This document shows positions 10,692 through 22,655 of a DNA stretch of 64,000 nucleotides, piece after piece. Every line of letters starts with the position of its first letter. The first letter of the stretch is position 1. The notes beneath the pieces are model-generated. The model did no database searches and was not told the origin of the DNA. It saw nothing but the letters and a program-made list of their open reading frames with translations. This DNA is from Plantago ovata. Lineage: Eukaryota > Streptophyta > Magnoliopsida > Lamiales > Plantaginaceae. Where the stretch lies: NCBI GenBank assembly GCA_028274465.1, contig CM051458.1, positions 36,680,744-36,744,743 on the forward strand, written 5' to 3'. A program made the position numbers and the translations under genes.

Positions 10692-12325
10692 TGTTAGGAA
10701 ACTTGTAATTTTGATGAGCAATTTACCATGCTAAATTAAGGAAAGTCCAGTATCTAGTACTCTTAAGGTCCATAGGATTTTAGAATTTTAAGGGACATTG
10801 TAAAAGAGGAACGTTTGCTGATGACTTAGTTAGGTGTTAGATAAGTTATTTCTTTTGCGTATGATGTATTTTATTTTCTGAAAAGAAAATATCTTATTGA
10901 TGCTTAGCTTTAATGTATCTTATTTTCTGAAAAGAAATAACCTATTGAAGCATTTGCTGAAGATATATTTTGTTTATTACAAACAAATTATTGAAGCAAA
11001 TAAGAAACCGGTCAGAATCTTGAAGACTTTTGAAGAATCTGAAGACTTGAAGAAATCGAAGACTTGAAGACTTGAAGATTGCTGAAGACTGGTAAGGCAC
11101 GTGTTGCTCAGAAAGTGGAATTTTCAGCAACAGCATTGCATAAGTGAAAATCTGAAAGACAGAGTAGGTTGTGCTTGCTGAAACTGAGACTAACCACTTG
11201 CTGATGAAACATATGTGACCTCTTGCTGAATGTACGTGAATTTGCGCTCCAATGTTACTGTTTGAATTCTATTCAAATGTGCATTTAATGCAAAGCTTAC
11301 ACACAAAGACTAGAAGACAAACAGAGTTGCTGCTGAAAGTACAAAAAGCAAGATAGTGACATGTTAAGGAACAAAAGCCTTAGGATTTGAAATTCAAACG
11401 GCTCCTTACTTGCACTATAAATAGAGGTCATCCGGCAAAGAGTTGAAGTGTGTCAACAACGTGATCAAACTCTCACTTGTGCTTTAAAACTCACAAACCT
11501 TCAAACACTCTTACTGCCATTGATCCGTTCCAAGACTTAAAGCTTGAAAAGCTGCTTGTGAAGAAGTAGAACAAACTCGGCTAAGAAATTAGTTAAGTGT
11601 TCTTTCTTTCAAACAAGAACGAGTCTTGACACCAGAAACAATCAAACTTGTTTACTGCAAAGTATTCCAAGTTGTGTTTCTTAGATTACTTGTTGTAACT
11701 GAATAAGTTATAATTAAGTCATCTCACCCCAAAACTCTCTAACTGAAAATACACCCTTTCAGGCGTGATATTCAGGGGGAACTTAATCGAGCATAGTTTT
11801 TCTGATTAAAAGTACAAAGTTTGGTGGAGAACAAGGTTGAGTTCTCTAGTTTAGGTTGGATACGAAGCAAGTGTGCTTTGGTATCTGTTGAATCGCTTTA
11901 GATAGGAGATTGTAAGGAACCTCAATCATATCTTAGTGGATTCAGTCCTAGAAAGGACAAAGTGGATTAGTTGAGAGATTACGCCACTCTCAGATACCAC
12001 TATAAAAGTGCTTGTGTGATTTACTTACTGTACTTAGCTTTCAGCAAATTATATCTGTCTGTACACAGTCACTCACCTCACTTGCTGAAACCTTTACTTG
12101 CTGAAAAAGTACTTATTGTTTCAAAGACTTCCGCTCTCTGATTTTAAGTATCAGCAAACCAAGCTACTGTAAAGTAACTTACGCTTGCTGAGAAAGTTAA
12201 GTATCAGCAAACTCATTACTGAAAAGTAATAAGCACTTGCTGAGAAAGTTTTAAATGACAAAAGTTTGAAAAGACTATTCACCCCCCCCCCTCTAGTCTT
12301 TTCTTGTTGTTTAAAGGGACCAACA
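10692..12325 (+). repeat. 3' LTR of copy B (1,634 bp)
   Basis: Begins TGTTAGGAAAC and ends GGGACCAACA, so the ends form a TGTT/AACA inverted pair. It follows a polypurine tract and matches 19822-21392. Near the end it carries small hairpins closed by GNRA-type loops, such as TTACT-GAAA-AGTAA at about 12216-12230. No 5' partner is in the window, so the target duplication cannot be checked. Confidence 0.9.
11416..11423 (+). promoter_or_regulatory. LTR TATA box, copy B
   Basis: TATAAATA within CACTATAAATAGAGG, about 725 nt into the LTR and conserved at 20483-20490. Likely start of the element's main transcript. Confidence 0.65.
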
Positions 12326-12863
12326 CTTTAAGAGTGCAAGCGTTGCGCATGGTCAAAGTACATTATTCCACATATGATGTAGTATTGGCTTCAAGTCTAA
12401 GGACTACTAACATCACCCTACACACCGATACTACCATAGACACTTAAATAGCTTTACCAAATGGTTTCTCGGTTGGGTATGCCAACACTCTCCAAAGTGT
12501 CCATATGTTCATCATGAATAACCAAGTTCATTCGTAGCAGTGAGACCTACTACATCCTCGAAGGATCTAATGCAACATATGCTAGATTCAATCGCATCAT
12601 TGATATCCCGTATCTCAATGACCTTCAGCTAGTGGCTTATTTTAGGACTTAATTATTGACACACAAGCTCCCACTAACTTGGTGATTACCTTAAGCCCTT
12701 GGGAACATTTTATCGAATAATTCAAACAACCAAATAATGTATTCATGAAAATGTAATGCCAATTGTATTTAATAATGTATAAATAAATAAATAACAATAA
12801 CTGAATGTGATCAAGTACATATCGTCCCTATCGTAGGTTGTCTCTAGGACATATATACTTTCA
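12326..12863 (-). mobile_element. LTR-like fragment of another copia element, minus strand
   Basis: Read on the minus strand it begins near 12863 with TATATGTCCTAGAGACAAC and runs through ATGAACTTGG and GGAGAGTGTTGGCATACC-type text. This resembles LTRs of Tork-like copia elements. There is no ORF. It abuts the end of the copy B LTR and joins copy C in the middle of RNase H. It therefore marks a deletion or insertion junction. Confidence 0.45.
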
Positions 12864-13364
12864 TTATGGTATCCTAAAGATTCTGGACTTGAATTGGTTG
12901 GTTATTCTGATGCTGATCATGGAGGATCAACACTTGATAGAAAAAGTACCTCTGGAACTTGTCAGTTTTTGGGTACTAGATTAATATCATGGTTCAGCAA
13001 GAAGCAAACCTGTGTTGCGAATTCATCTACTAAATCTGAGTACATTGCGGTTGGTTGTTGCACAGCTCAAATCCTATGGATTCAGCAACAATTAAGAGAT
13101 TACGGTATTTCTGCAAAGAAAACACCAATCTTTTGTGATAATACAAGTGCTATTGCTATCACGCAAAATCCTAAGTTTCACTCAAGGACTAAGCACATTG
13201 ATATTAGACATCATTTCATTAGAGATCATGTGGAAAAGGGAGATATTGAGGTTGTAAAAGTGGGTACTGATGATCAACTTGCTGACATCTTTACCAAGCC
13301 CCTACCAGATAATAGATTCGCAATGCTAAGTTATAACCTTGGATTGATTGAATTACCTCAATAA
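12864..13364 (+). pseudogene. Copia RNase H fragment, copy C
   Basis: In-frame C-terminal pol fragment from LWYPKDSGLELVGYSDADHG to the stop. It contains KSTSGTCQFLG, the SSTKSEYIAVG segment (SSTESEYIAAG in copy B), FCDNTSAIAI, RTKHIDIRHHFIRD and TKPLPDNRFAML. RNase H would degrade the RNA strand during reverse transcription. The upstream domains are deleted, so this is a dead fragment. Confidence 0.9.
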
Positions 13365-13381
13365 AGAATACAATTGGCGGA

Positions 13382-13746
13382 TTGCTGAAACAGGCATTCA
13401 GCAAGCCAAAGTATTCTTACTTAATTAAAAGCTCCTTCCACTAATTTCTTCTAAGAAATGGTAAGTCACTACATGATTGCTAAAACAGGCAATCCGCAAG
13501 TAATTCCTTCAAAACGGGTATTTGTGAGGAAACTTGATCACTTGCTGAGACAGGCACTCCGTAAGAGAAAAACCTTAAAGATTGCTGAAACGGGCATTCA
13601 GACAATCAAAGATACTGAAACAGGTATTCAAGTATCAAGGGAAAATTTCTGAGACGGGAACTCAGAAAAGAGCAAAACTCACTTCTCAGATTTTACCAAA
13701 AGATATCTCAAAATAAGAAGAATTTACTGATACGGGAACTCAGAAA
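13382..13746 (+). other. Hairpin array, copy C
   Basis: Same array as in copies A and B. The first hairpin is TTGCTGAA-ACAGGCA-TTCAGCAA and the fifth is GCTGAA-ACGGGCA-TTCAG, against GCTGAG-ACGGGTA-CTCAG in copy B. That is a paired change that keeps the stem. Some units are degraded here (the second has GCTAAA/AATCCGC). Confidence 0.7.
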
Positions 13747-14132
13747 TATCTTTTAACTTAAAGAAATATGAGATGTCTGATTAAGGGGGAACTTTCAGCA
13801 AGTAACAAGGCTATTTATGCAAACTCGCTGAAAAGATTCTTGTTTATTTCAGAAAGCAATCAAATCCCATAAATCTCGGTAAAATCAATTTGTGACGTTA
13901 ATCGGGCACAGATAAACTCGCTAATAATCATGACATGAAATACAATCGTGGCCATTGATTAAAAGGAATTATTGATCTAACGGTTAACATTACAAAGAGA
14001 AAGAGTGCTCTGACGGTTTTTGTTAGTGGGCCACTACGCATTTAATGCAAAGGCTCCACTAATGCTATTGTTTCTCTGTTTTACCCTTGCTGAGAACTCA
14101 AATCGATTGAGATTCTTGCACATCAGAGACAC

Positions 14133-14140
14133 TATATAAA
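14133..14140 (+). promoter_or_regulatory. Internal TATA box upstream of ORF2, copy C
   Basis: TATATAAA, 133 nt before the ORF2 ATG at 14273, at the same place as in copies A and B. Confidence 0.45.
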
Positions 14141-14272
14141 CAAGGAGTTAGAGAAAGACAAAATTCTTTAACTCACATTTCCTTTCTCTGCAAATTTTAG
14201 CCTGAATCTACTGTACCTCCGGTCAAAAAGCAAACAATCTTTTTCGTACACATTTCTCATCTATATAAAGAA

Positions 14273-17200
14273 ATGGCACCAAATAGACAGTCATCTAAGA
14301 CATCAAAGTCGTCTAAGGTTGATAGTGCTGAAAACGCACTGCTCCGTTGACTAACAAAGCGAAAGTTGTGTTGAAAACCGATAGGATAACAGAAAAACCC
14401 ATGCCTCCTACATATCTAGACACTGCAAAGTGTGAGATGATGATGCAATGGGGTGGCTTTGCAAAGGAGAAGTATATCCGATACTTCTATGAACAAGAAC
14501 TAGACGGTGACAATGAGGAGGCACTTGACTTGATTAAACAGCAAGGCCTCACTCACTTTATAACAGCTCGCCCTAAGAAAGTGACTATGTTAGATACTAT
14601 GGAGTTCTACAACAATGCAGAAATCCAGTCCCTAACTGATAGTCAAGGAGTCACTGAAAAAGTGATCTTTACCACAGTTCAAAATGTGCAAATCGTCCTG
14701 AAATGGACTGATTTAGCAGAAATCTTTCAGATTCCGACCACTGGAACTGAAGATGACATCACTGCCACTGATGAAGAAATTGAAGCCTTCTACAGTGATG
14801 TCAGAAATGAGAAAATGAAGAAAGGAGAGATTGCTCCCGTGACTTGGACAAAGCACGTTAAGAGGAAGCATCTCTGCCACTCACTTGGTCTAGTAGCTCT
14901 GCTACTAATCAAAGTCTTAGACTCCCAAGTCGGAGGAATAGGCCAAGTAGGCTTGAGAAGGTGGTCGCTGCTGATGCATATCTATGAGAACAAAACGGAG
15001 CTCAACTGGGCAAAGTACATTTTCAACAGACTTGTTGATTGTGTTACTAAATTCAAGGTCAAGGTTGAAGACAACAAGGTTTCACCTACCTTCCCAGTCA
15101 TGTATGGACTAAAGATATGCTATATCCTTGAACACTTCAGGATTCAGCTGAGAAACCCATTGCCAATCAAGAAATCTGTATGCAATGTGGGAAGAGCCTT
15201 CTACAAGCAAAATGCACCTAAGATTGCTGGCAAGAAACTTCAAAAAATCTAAGAAGACAACAGCTACAGATGTTGTCAGCACAAGTCAACAAGAAAGGTA
15301 TACAACAGCTGCAGATGTTGCCACCACCACTCAGCAAGAGAATGTTCCAACAGCTGAAAAAGTTGTTGATGAAACTGCTGTAGATGGTGATCATGCTAAG
15401 GCCACTACACCCGTTGCTGAAAATGCAACTATTGACGCTACTGCTTGAGAGAAACTGGAAAAATCAAAGAAGAAAAAGAGGAAGGCTGATGATGACACTC
15501 AGACTGCAGCGTCATCAGCTAACCCCGTCCCAAAAGAAAAAGGACAAGTAACCCAAGAAAGAAACACTGGCTCGCAAGTCAGTACCAATTGTCCATGATC
15601 TTTCGGACGACTCTCAAGCAGTTGCTGAAACACAAACTCCAGTAGATATTGACAAAGTGGTTACTGAGACCTATGTCAGCAATGTTGAAGTGTTTGCGGG
15701 AGCCTTCAACAATCAACTTAATGTTGATACATCTACTGAGAATAGACCACAAGGCAGTGGAAATGAAATTCCTGCCTCAATCCCAGATATCTACATTGTA
15801 GATAATCTTGATGATCAGACTCTGGAACCAGTGATTGATATCGCTGCTGATATAAGAACCGCGGCACTTGCTGAAGCTGTCGGTGCTGAAAAGATGGTTG
15901 CTGAACAAGCAACTCATCAAGTTGCTGAAGAACCAGTTGCTGAAGAACCAGTTGCTGAGACCGCAATGGTTCAAGTCCCAGAGGTTGCTGAAACAACACA
16001 AGAGACATTATTCGACGACGCATCTCGTGATGCTGAGAATACTGGACCCAGTTCACCGAAAACATCTATTGACAACGTTCAGCTTGTGCTGGAAGAACTA
16101 AGTCATCAAATGGAGTTGGATATTGAAGACACATCCAACAAATCAATCGATGTTTTTATGACAAGCAGTGAGCTCAAGGGTCAAGATGCCTCTGTTCAAC
16201 TTGTCATTTCAGAGACAAGGGAGATTGCTAAAACCGCACAACTTTCTCAAACAGAGCAAGAAAAGAAGTCTGCTGAAGAAATAGTCCCAGATATTGAAGA
16301 AACTGTTAATGCTGAAAGGACTGAGTCACCACCTGTCCTTCTTCAGCAGGTAGTTAACTCAACCATAAGCAAATCTTCACTATCTGAAACTCAATCTTTT
16401 GCTAATATAATGATTTCTCTACAGACTTCTCAAGATACAAGTCAGAAGGTTGCTGAAGCCTTTGCACCAGAATCAACACCTCCTGCTCAGCAGGTAGTTA
16501 AAGTTTTTGGTAATTCAACTAAGTTTGATAACTTAGTGCTTGTATCTAACTTACAGTTATTTCAGGATGAACAAATGAAGGATGCTTCTCAAGCTCCTCA
16601 AGGAATGGAAATAGTACCAGCACAAACAAGTGTGCAACATGAGCTTGCTGAAACTCAGCAGGTAAATCATGTTTCAGTTTTGGACTCTAAGACTATTATC
16701 CAAACCTCTCCTGAACATAATTTCATTCTTTTTCAGGATCAAAAGGAGACCACTGAAGTGGTTCACATCACTGAAGATCCAAAAGTGAGTTCTGAAGAAC
16801 TTTACTTAGACTTCAAAAGAACTACCTTGTCAAGAGTTGCTAAGTCTGCCAGCAACTGGAAAAGTTACAGAAGGATGGACTTCTCTGACCTTCATATTCA
16901 TCTATCAAACGAGAAAAAGAGGTCTTCTTTGCTGAAGCTCGAGACTTTTGTCCACTCTATACTTCCAGAAGACATGTCATATTCTCAGCTAATGAGCTCA
17001 AATCTGATTGTTCAAATCAGAGAGAATATGAAGGCCAAATTCAAGAGTGCCTCTCCAGCTGAACAATCTGTGATGCTCAAGGGTTCTTTTGTACCTGTGG
17101 TGGCTGATCCCCACAAAATCAATGAAGAAGAGGAAGTTACGAGTGTTGCTTTGTACAAGCATCTCGAGTTGGTTATATTGACAGATGATGATGAGGAAGA

Positions 17201-19558
17201 AGAAGATGAAAACATTACTACTGATCCCAGTGATGATGAAGGTAAAGATTCTAAGGATAAAAAGGACGACGATGATTACAATCAAGGTCCTAGTCCTGAT
17301 GCTGTTGGACTTAAACTGACAGTTGCTGAAACTGAGAATCAAAACAATCAGCAAGTTGATCATACACCAAGTCAGCAAGAATCTCAACCTGCTCCTGATG
17401 AAACAAGTACTCAAGCACCTGTGCAAGGCGCTGATACTGGAGAAGAATACGCCAGAAAGCGAGCTGCATTGAAACATGGCAAGAGCAAGCTTTCTGATGC
17501 CGAGTTATCTTTACTCGATGCCAAGGTCACTGATCCAAACCTTGATGATGATGAAGAAATGGATGAAGATTACCAAAGAGCACTTCAAAATAGTCTCCAA
17601 TTCATGCAAGGCATACGCAGAATTTGGATATTGCTCAATCTTCAGGAGTAAAGCCACAGGAAGTCCCCTCCCTTCCATCTACTACTGGTAAAACTCCAGT
17701 CATTGAGTCTCAAACGTTTCCCTCAGCAACTACTCAATTAAAGCTTACTACTGGTGAAAATCCAGTCGTTGAGTCTGAAGCGTTGCCATCAGCAACCACT
17801 CAACCAAAAAGGAATGAAGCTGCAGATTTAGGAACCAAGGTTGCTGGCCTTGATGAATCTGACGATGAAGACGATCTTTCAGCAAATGATGATGATCACT
17901 CAAAGAAAAATGAACCCAAAGTGGTTGAAATTCCTCCTCCTGACTATGAACATGATGTAGGAGATGACTTGAGAAGTCATTTGCTGACAAAAGATGATCA
18001 ATTTGCTTCTGAGCTCAAAGTTCATTCCTTGACCCCAAATTTAGTGTCGTTCCCAAATGTGGAGGATTTCACTCCAAGAATTAAAGCACTAATGGAAGTC
18101 CACAAAGCCTGCAAAGCAGAAGATGATGCACTGCTTGCTGAGAGTCCGCTTGACATCTGAAAAATATTGGCTACTGTGCTGAAACGCACTACTACTCTTA
18201 CAATAGCTCAGAAAGACATCAGTCTTTACCACAAAAGCTATGAAGAAGATGTAAGTCAAGCACTCCGGTTAGCAAAGTCTGCATTAGTCAAGGCTCAGAC
18301 TTTCATTGAAGATAAGGTCGCAACAGAGCGCAGACATGAGGAGAATCTGGTGAGTATTAAACAGGAATTTTCAAAGCTGACCTCTGATCAGCAAGCAATT
18401 ATCATGAAATACAACAGCCTAAGTACTCTTGCTGAAAATTGCAATGAGTTCTTTTCTCTGGACATTACTCCAATGATGCAATCCATGTCTAAGGGGGAAG
18501 ATAAGCAAAAGAGATCTTCAAGGAAGAAAACCCCTACTGAAGTGCCACTGACTATAGAACCTCTTGCTGAAAGAGAGCAAAGTTCTAAAAGACAAGCAGA
18601 TTCTGAGTTGAATTCAGCAAGTCCGAAAAAGAGAAAAACTTCTGCTAAAACTCATGAATTATGTCACACTGAAAGTCATCAAGATCTGAATGATGAAGAT
18701 GATGATGATGATGACAATCAGACCATAGCTCAAGCCATAAGAGCTAGACCAATAACAGCCTTAACTCCGTCTGGCCATTCAAAGCATTTCTCTTCTGACT
18801 CAAGATCTTCAGCAAGAGATCAAGAAAATGCAAAGTCAAGAAGAAGAAGGCAAAGACAGGAAGAAAAGAGGTTGGCCAGCATTTCTATTGGCTCCGGCAT
18901 TGAATATACAAAGACCATCAATGAGGAAACCACTCAGAATGTGATCAGAAACGTTCATGGTTGCTGGATCTTAAAGCTGGAGGACTTGCTAGTAAATGAT
19001 TTCTTTCCAAAAGCTGTACTGAACCAAATGTACACTTGGATTGATCTCAAGGTGAAAAGAAAAGAAAGGGATCCTCCTTCCCTACCAAGAAACATTGCTG
19101 GGAGATGGCTGAATCTGGAAGTCTTGGTAAGAAGAACTTCAATTGGTAAGACCATTAAACAAGAACTTGATTTGATAAAACCAATTGGTGTTGCCTATTA
19201 CTCTGACCCTGTAACCAAGAAATCAAAGAAGAAACTTGGATTGATTCCTTATGAGTACTTCTATCTCACTGCTAAGGATCAAGAAGAAGATCTTCTCTGG
19301 TTAAGGAAGATTCATGCTAAAAGTATTTCAGATACACAACTTCTCCATGCCAGCAATTGGGGCATGCACTTGTGGGTGGTTCACGACAAGGAAATGAATG
19401 TTGAAAAGCATCATCATACCGCCTGCAAGAATGCAAGGATTCTTCAACTACAAGTCCGTAAGCTACTTGAAGATTACGCAAAGGACTGTGTTGAATTTAC
19501 TGCACTTGCTGAGAAGAGTGTAAGAGAGATTTTGAGAAAATCCTCTGAAAGAGCTTAA
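14273..19558 (+). pseudogene. Extra sense ORF (ORF2), copy C, frameshifted
   Basis: Encoded in pieces at 14347-15252, 15185-15448, 15657-17651, 17624-18160 and 18167-19558. The conserved first block is intact here (MQWGGFAKEKYIRYFYEQEL), confirming the missing T in copies A and B. Breaks include a missing base near 14336, an indel near 15240, an indel near 17600 and a TGA at 18158-18160 (LDI-stop, where copy B has LDIGK). After the stop the same frame continues to the end, giving the longest view of the coiled-coil and C-terminal domain (463 aa). The order is globular domain, basic stretch, Glu/Ala-rich part with intron-like segments, acidic part, TTGENPV-type repeats, coiled coil and C-terminal domain. 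Conservation of the C-terminal half between B and C suggests the protein mattered until recently. Its function is unknown. Confidence 0.7.
16350..16736 (+). other. Three in-frame intron-like segments (candidate exitrons), copy C
   Basis: Segments 16350-16424 (75 nt), 16494-16565 (72 nt) and 16662-16736 (75 nt) have the same borders and identical lengths to copy B. The sequence between the second and third differs in length (96 against 78 nt). Length and splice-like borders of the segments are thus kept while flanks change. Confidence 0.5.
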
Positions 19559-19806
19559 ATCTCTGTAATAGCTTTGTTTAAGTTTTGTTTGCTGATTTTG
19601 TGTAGTTATCTCTGAACTTTCTTGTAAACTTACTGAAAGATAACTATCAGCAATGAAGCTTTTGACTCTTATTGGTTTTTGATTATGCAATTTACTTATG
19701 CTTACTGTTTAATTATTCAAGTATGCTTGCATTAATCAACTGATTTATTCAACATCAGAAACCTCTAAAAGGGTAACAATTAATTTAGCCATGGATTGCT
19801 AACATC

Positions 19807-19821
19807 AAAAAGGGGGAAATT
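19807..19821 (+). promoter_or_regulatory. Polypurine tract of copy C
   Basis: AAAAAGGGGGAAATT directly before the LTR start. Confidence 0.85.
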
Positions 19822-21392
19822 TGTTAGGAAACTTGTAATTTTGATGAGCAATTAACCATGCTAAATTAAGAAAAGTCCAGTAACTAGTACTCTTAAGGTC
19901 CATAAGAATATAGAATTTTAAGGACATTGTAAAAGAGGAACGTTTTCTGAAGACTTAGAGTAGGTGCTAGATAGGTTAGTTTTACCGCTTATGATGTATC
20001 TTGTTTTCTGAAAAGAAATACAACCTATTGAAGCATTTGCTGATAATGTACTTTGTTTTCACAAACAAACTATTGAAGCATTTAGAACCGTTCAGAAACT
20101 TGAAGAATTCGAAGAACTGAAGACTAGAAGATTTTTGAAGACCGGTATCTACAAAGGCACATGTTGCTCAGAAAGTGGAAACTTCAGCAACAGCTTGCAT
20201 AAGTGAAAATCTAAACGACAGAGTAGGTTGTGCTTGCTAAAACTGAGACTGACCACTTGCTGATTAACATTTGTGACCTCCTTGCTGAAAGTACTTGCAT
20301 TTGCGCTCCAACGTTAATGTTTGAATTTCATTCAAATGAACATTAAATGCAAAGCATGCACGCGAAGGACATGAAGACTAGAAGAAAAATAAAGAACGTT
20401 GCTAAAAGTACAAAAGCAAGATAGTGACATCTTAAGGAACAAAAGCCTTAGAATTTGAAATTCAAACGGCTCCTTGATTCACTATAAATAGAGGTCATCC
20501 GGCAAAGAGTTGAAGTGTGTCAACAACGTGATCAAACTCTCACTTGTGCTTAAACTCACATACCCTTCAAACACTCTTTACTGCCATTGATCCGTTCCAA
20601 GACTTAAAGCTTGAAAAAGCTACTTGTGAAGAAGTAGAACTTACACGGCTAAGAAATTAGTTAAAGTGTTCTTTCTTTGGAACAAGAACAAGTCTTGACA
20701 CCAGAAACAATCAAACTTGTTTACTGCAAAGTATTCAAAGTATTGTTTCATAGATTACTTGTTGTAACTGAATAAGTTATAATTAAGTTATCTCATCCCA
20801 AACCTCTCTAACTGAAAATACACCCTTTCAAGCGTGATATTCAGGGGGAACTTAATCGAGCATAGTGTTGCTGATTAAAAGTCCCAAGTTTGGTGGAGAA
20901 CAAGGTTTCGTTCTCTAGTTAGGTTGGAAACGAAGCAAGTGTGCTTTGGTTTCTGTTTAAATCGCTCTAGATAGGTGTTGTAAGGAACCTCAAACTTGTC
21001 TTAGTGGATTCAGTCCTAGAAAGGACAAAGTGGATTAGTTGAGAGATTACGCCACTCTCAGATACCACTATAAAAGTGTTTGTGTGATTTACTTACTGCA
21101 TTTAGTTTTCAACAAAGCATATCTATCTGTACACAGTCACTCACTTCACTTGCTGAAACTATCACTTACTGACAAAGCACTTATTGTATCAAAGACTTCC
21201 GCTCTCTGATTTTAAGTATCAGCAAAACTCGTTACTGAGAAGTAACTTGCGCTTGCTGAGAAAGTTAAGTATCAGCAAACTCATTACTGAAAAGTAATAA
21301 GTCTTTGATGAGAATGTTTTTAAACGACGAAAGTTTGAAAAGACTATTCACCCCCCCTTCTAGTCTTTTCTTGTTGTTTAAAGGGACCAACA
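19822..21392 (+). repeat. 3' LTR of copy C (1,571 bp)
   Basis: TGTTAGGAAAC to GGGACCAACA, matching 10692-12325 with small indels. Contains the TATA box TATAAATA at 20483-20490 and terminal GNRA-loop hairpins (GTTACT-GAGA-AGTAAC at 21231-21246). Confidence 0.9.
20483..20490 (+). promoter_or_regulatory. LTR TATA box, copy C
   Basis: TATAAATA within CACTATAAATAGAGG, equivalent to 11416-11423. Confidence 0.65.
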
Positions 21393-22655
21393 GTTTCTGT
21401 TTGGCCGGTCGATTAGGTTATAATTAGGTAGACTTGGGTAGTGTGGACTATCGAGTTTATTTGATTATTTCCTAGTCTATTTCCTTTTAGACGCGAGGCA
21501 GAAGTCGCTGAGGTCTATTAGGGTCGTAGGATCTGTTCCCCAAAGGTACACGGGGCTCTGTTTCTGTCTAGAGAAGGCCATCTCTGGAGGGAGTTACAAG
21601 GGCAATCTGGGAGTAGGAGCAATAAGGCGGGCTGCACCAACGAAATCTCCTATGTTCTGTTATCTGTCTGTCTTCATTTCATCTGTTCTGTTATCTGTTT
21701 CTATCTGCTATCATATGTGTTACAAATTCTTTGTTTTAAAAACTGTTTATCTTTTCTGTCTGTTAACTTTTCGAACCTCACTGAGATCCTTTATCTCACA
21801 CTCTTTCTGTTTTCAAAATCCCTTCCTTGTAGATTCTTTTGAAGGCAAACAAGACTAGGCGTCCAGCGACTGAGACTTGGGATTGGGTGTTACATTGGGA
21901 TTTTGTTCTTTCGAAATAAGAAGAACTATTTAAATTCTTCACTATCCGTTGTTTAGTTATTTTGAAAAATCTTAGTCACCGTTGAACCGTTATTCTTTTG
22001 ATTTTGTGAGCGATTTGGCGCCAAAGTCTGTCATTGCATTTATTGACTACCATTGCTTTCAAATTCTAAAATTTCTAATTTTTTTTTCAAAAATCGGTAC
22101 CGTTACAATATATATACCTGTCTTAACTGGCTCGTTAACAGCCCTATTTATAAACTGACACAAAGGGACATTTCTATCATATTGACTGTATGATTAATTA
22201 ATTAGACCTTTGATGAGCTAATTACTAAATTAAATAATTTATAGAGGAATTTATATTATTATATATTTATATAATAAAATAGAACAGTACGGTTATAGAA
22301 CGTATGGACATAAATTAACTTGGCTCAAGACCAAACTGTCAAAATTATACTCCAAGTCCAATGGGCCCAAGCTCATTATCATCTCCACTCAATGCTAGGT
22401 CCGTCTAACTAGACGTTTAGAATCTTTAGATGAGTCCCTTAATCAATCAACAAATTTATTACTGAAGTATCATTATTATAATTTATAGTAATAATTTTAT
22501 AATACTGTATTTAATAATTAAATCCGTTTCAAACAAATAATTAAATCGGGACTGTTACTTTAAACGCTAATTCACCTACTACTTTTTCCCTTTCTCGTCT
22601 TTGGCTTTCTTTTCGCTCTACCCATTCTATTCACTTCAAAAATTTAGAGAGAAAA
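21393..22655. other. Non-coding stretch; left part LTR-like, right part AT-rich upstream DNA
   Basis: 21393-21894 is T-rich with repeated TCTGTTATCTGT words and ends TTGGGTGTTACA, a style seen at the end of gypsy LTRs. I cannot place both ends. 22171-22250 contains a motif also found at 53784-53850 (TCTATCATATTGAN, then TTAATTAATTAGAC). No gene is seen. Confidence 0.35.

Larger units (their letters stand above)
2400..12325 (+). mobile_element. SIRE-like Ty1/copia element, copy B (5' truncated by gap)
   Basis: In order it contains pol (end of the integrase linker, RT, RNase H), hairpin array, internal TATA box, extra ORF, polypurine tract and a 3' LTR of 1,634 bp. The RT has the form seen in the SIRE/Maximus lineage ([38 protein letters not shown]). 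That lineage is known for LTRs over 1 kb and an additional ORF after pol, as here. The gag, the protease, most of integrase and the 5' LTR lie in or beyond the gap. Confidence 0.85.
12864..21392 (+). mobile_element. SIRE-like Ty1/copia element, copy C (5' truncated)
   Basis: Starts abruptly inside the RNase H domain, then has the same order as copy B: RNase H stop, hairpin array, internal TATA, ORF2, polypurine tract and LTR. It is clearly more diverged from A and B than those two are from each other, so it is a separate insertion rather than an assembly copy. Gag, protease, integrase and RT are missing. Confidence 0.85.
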
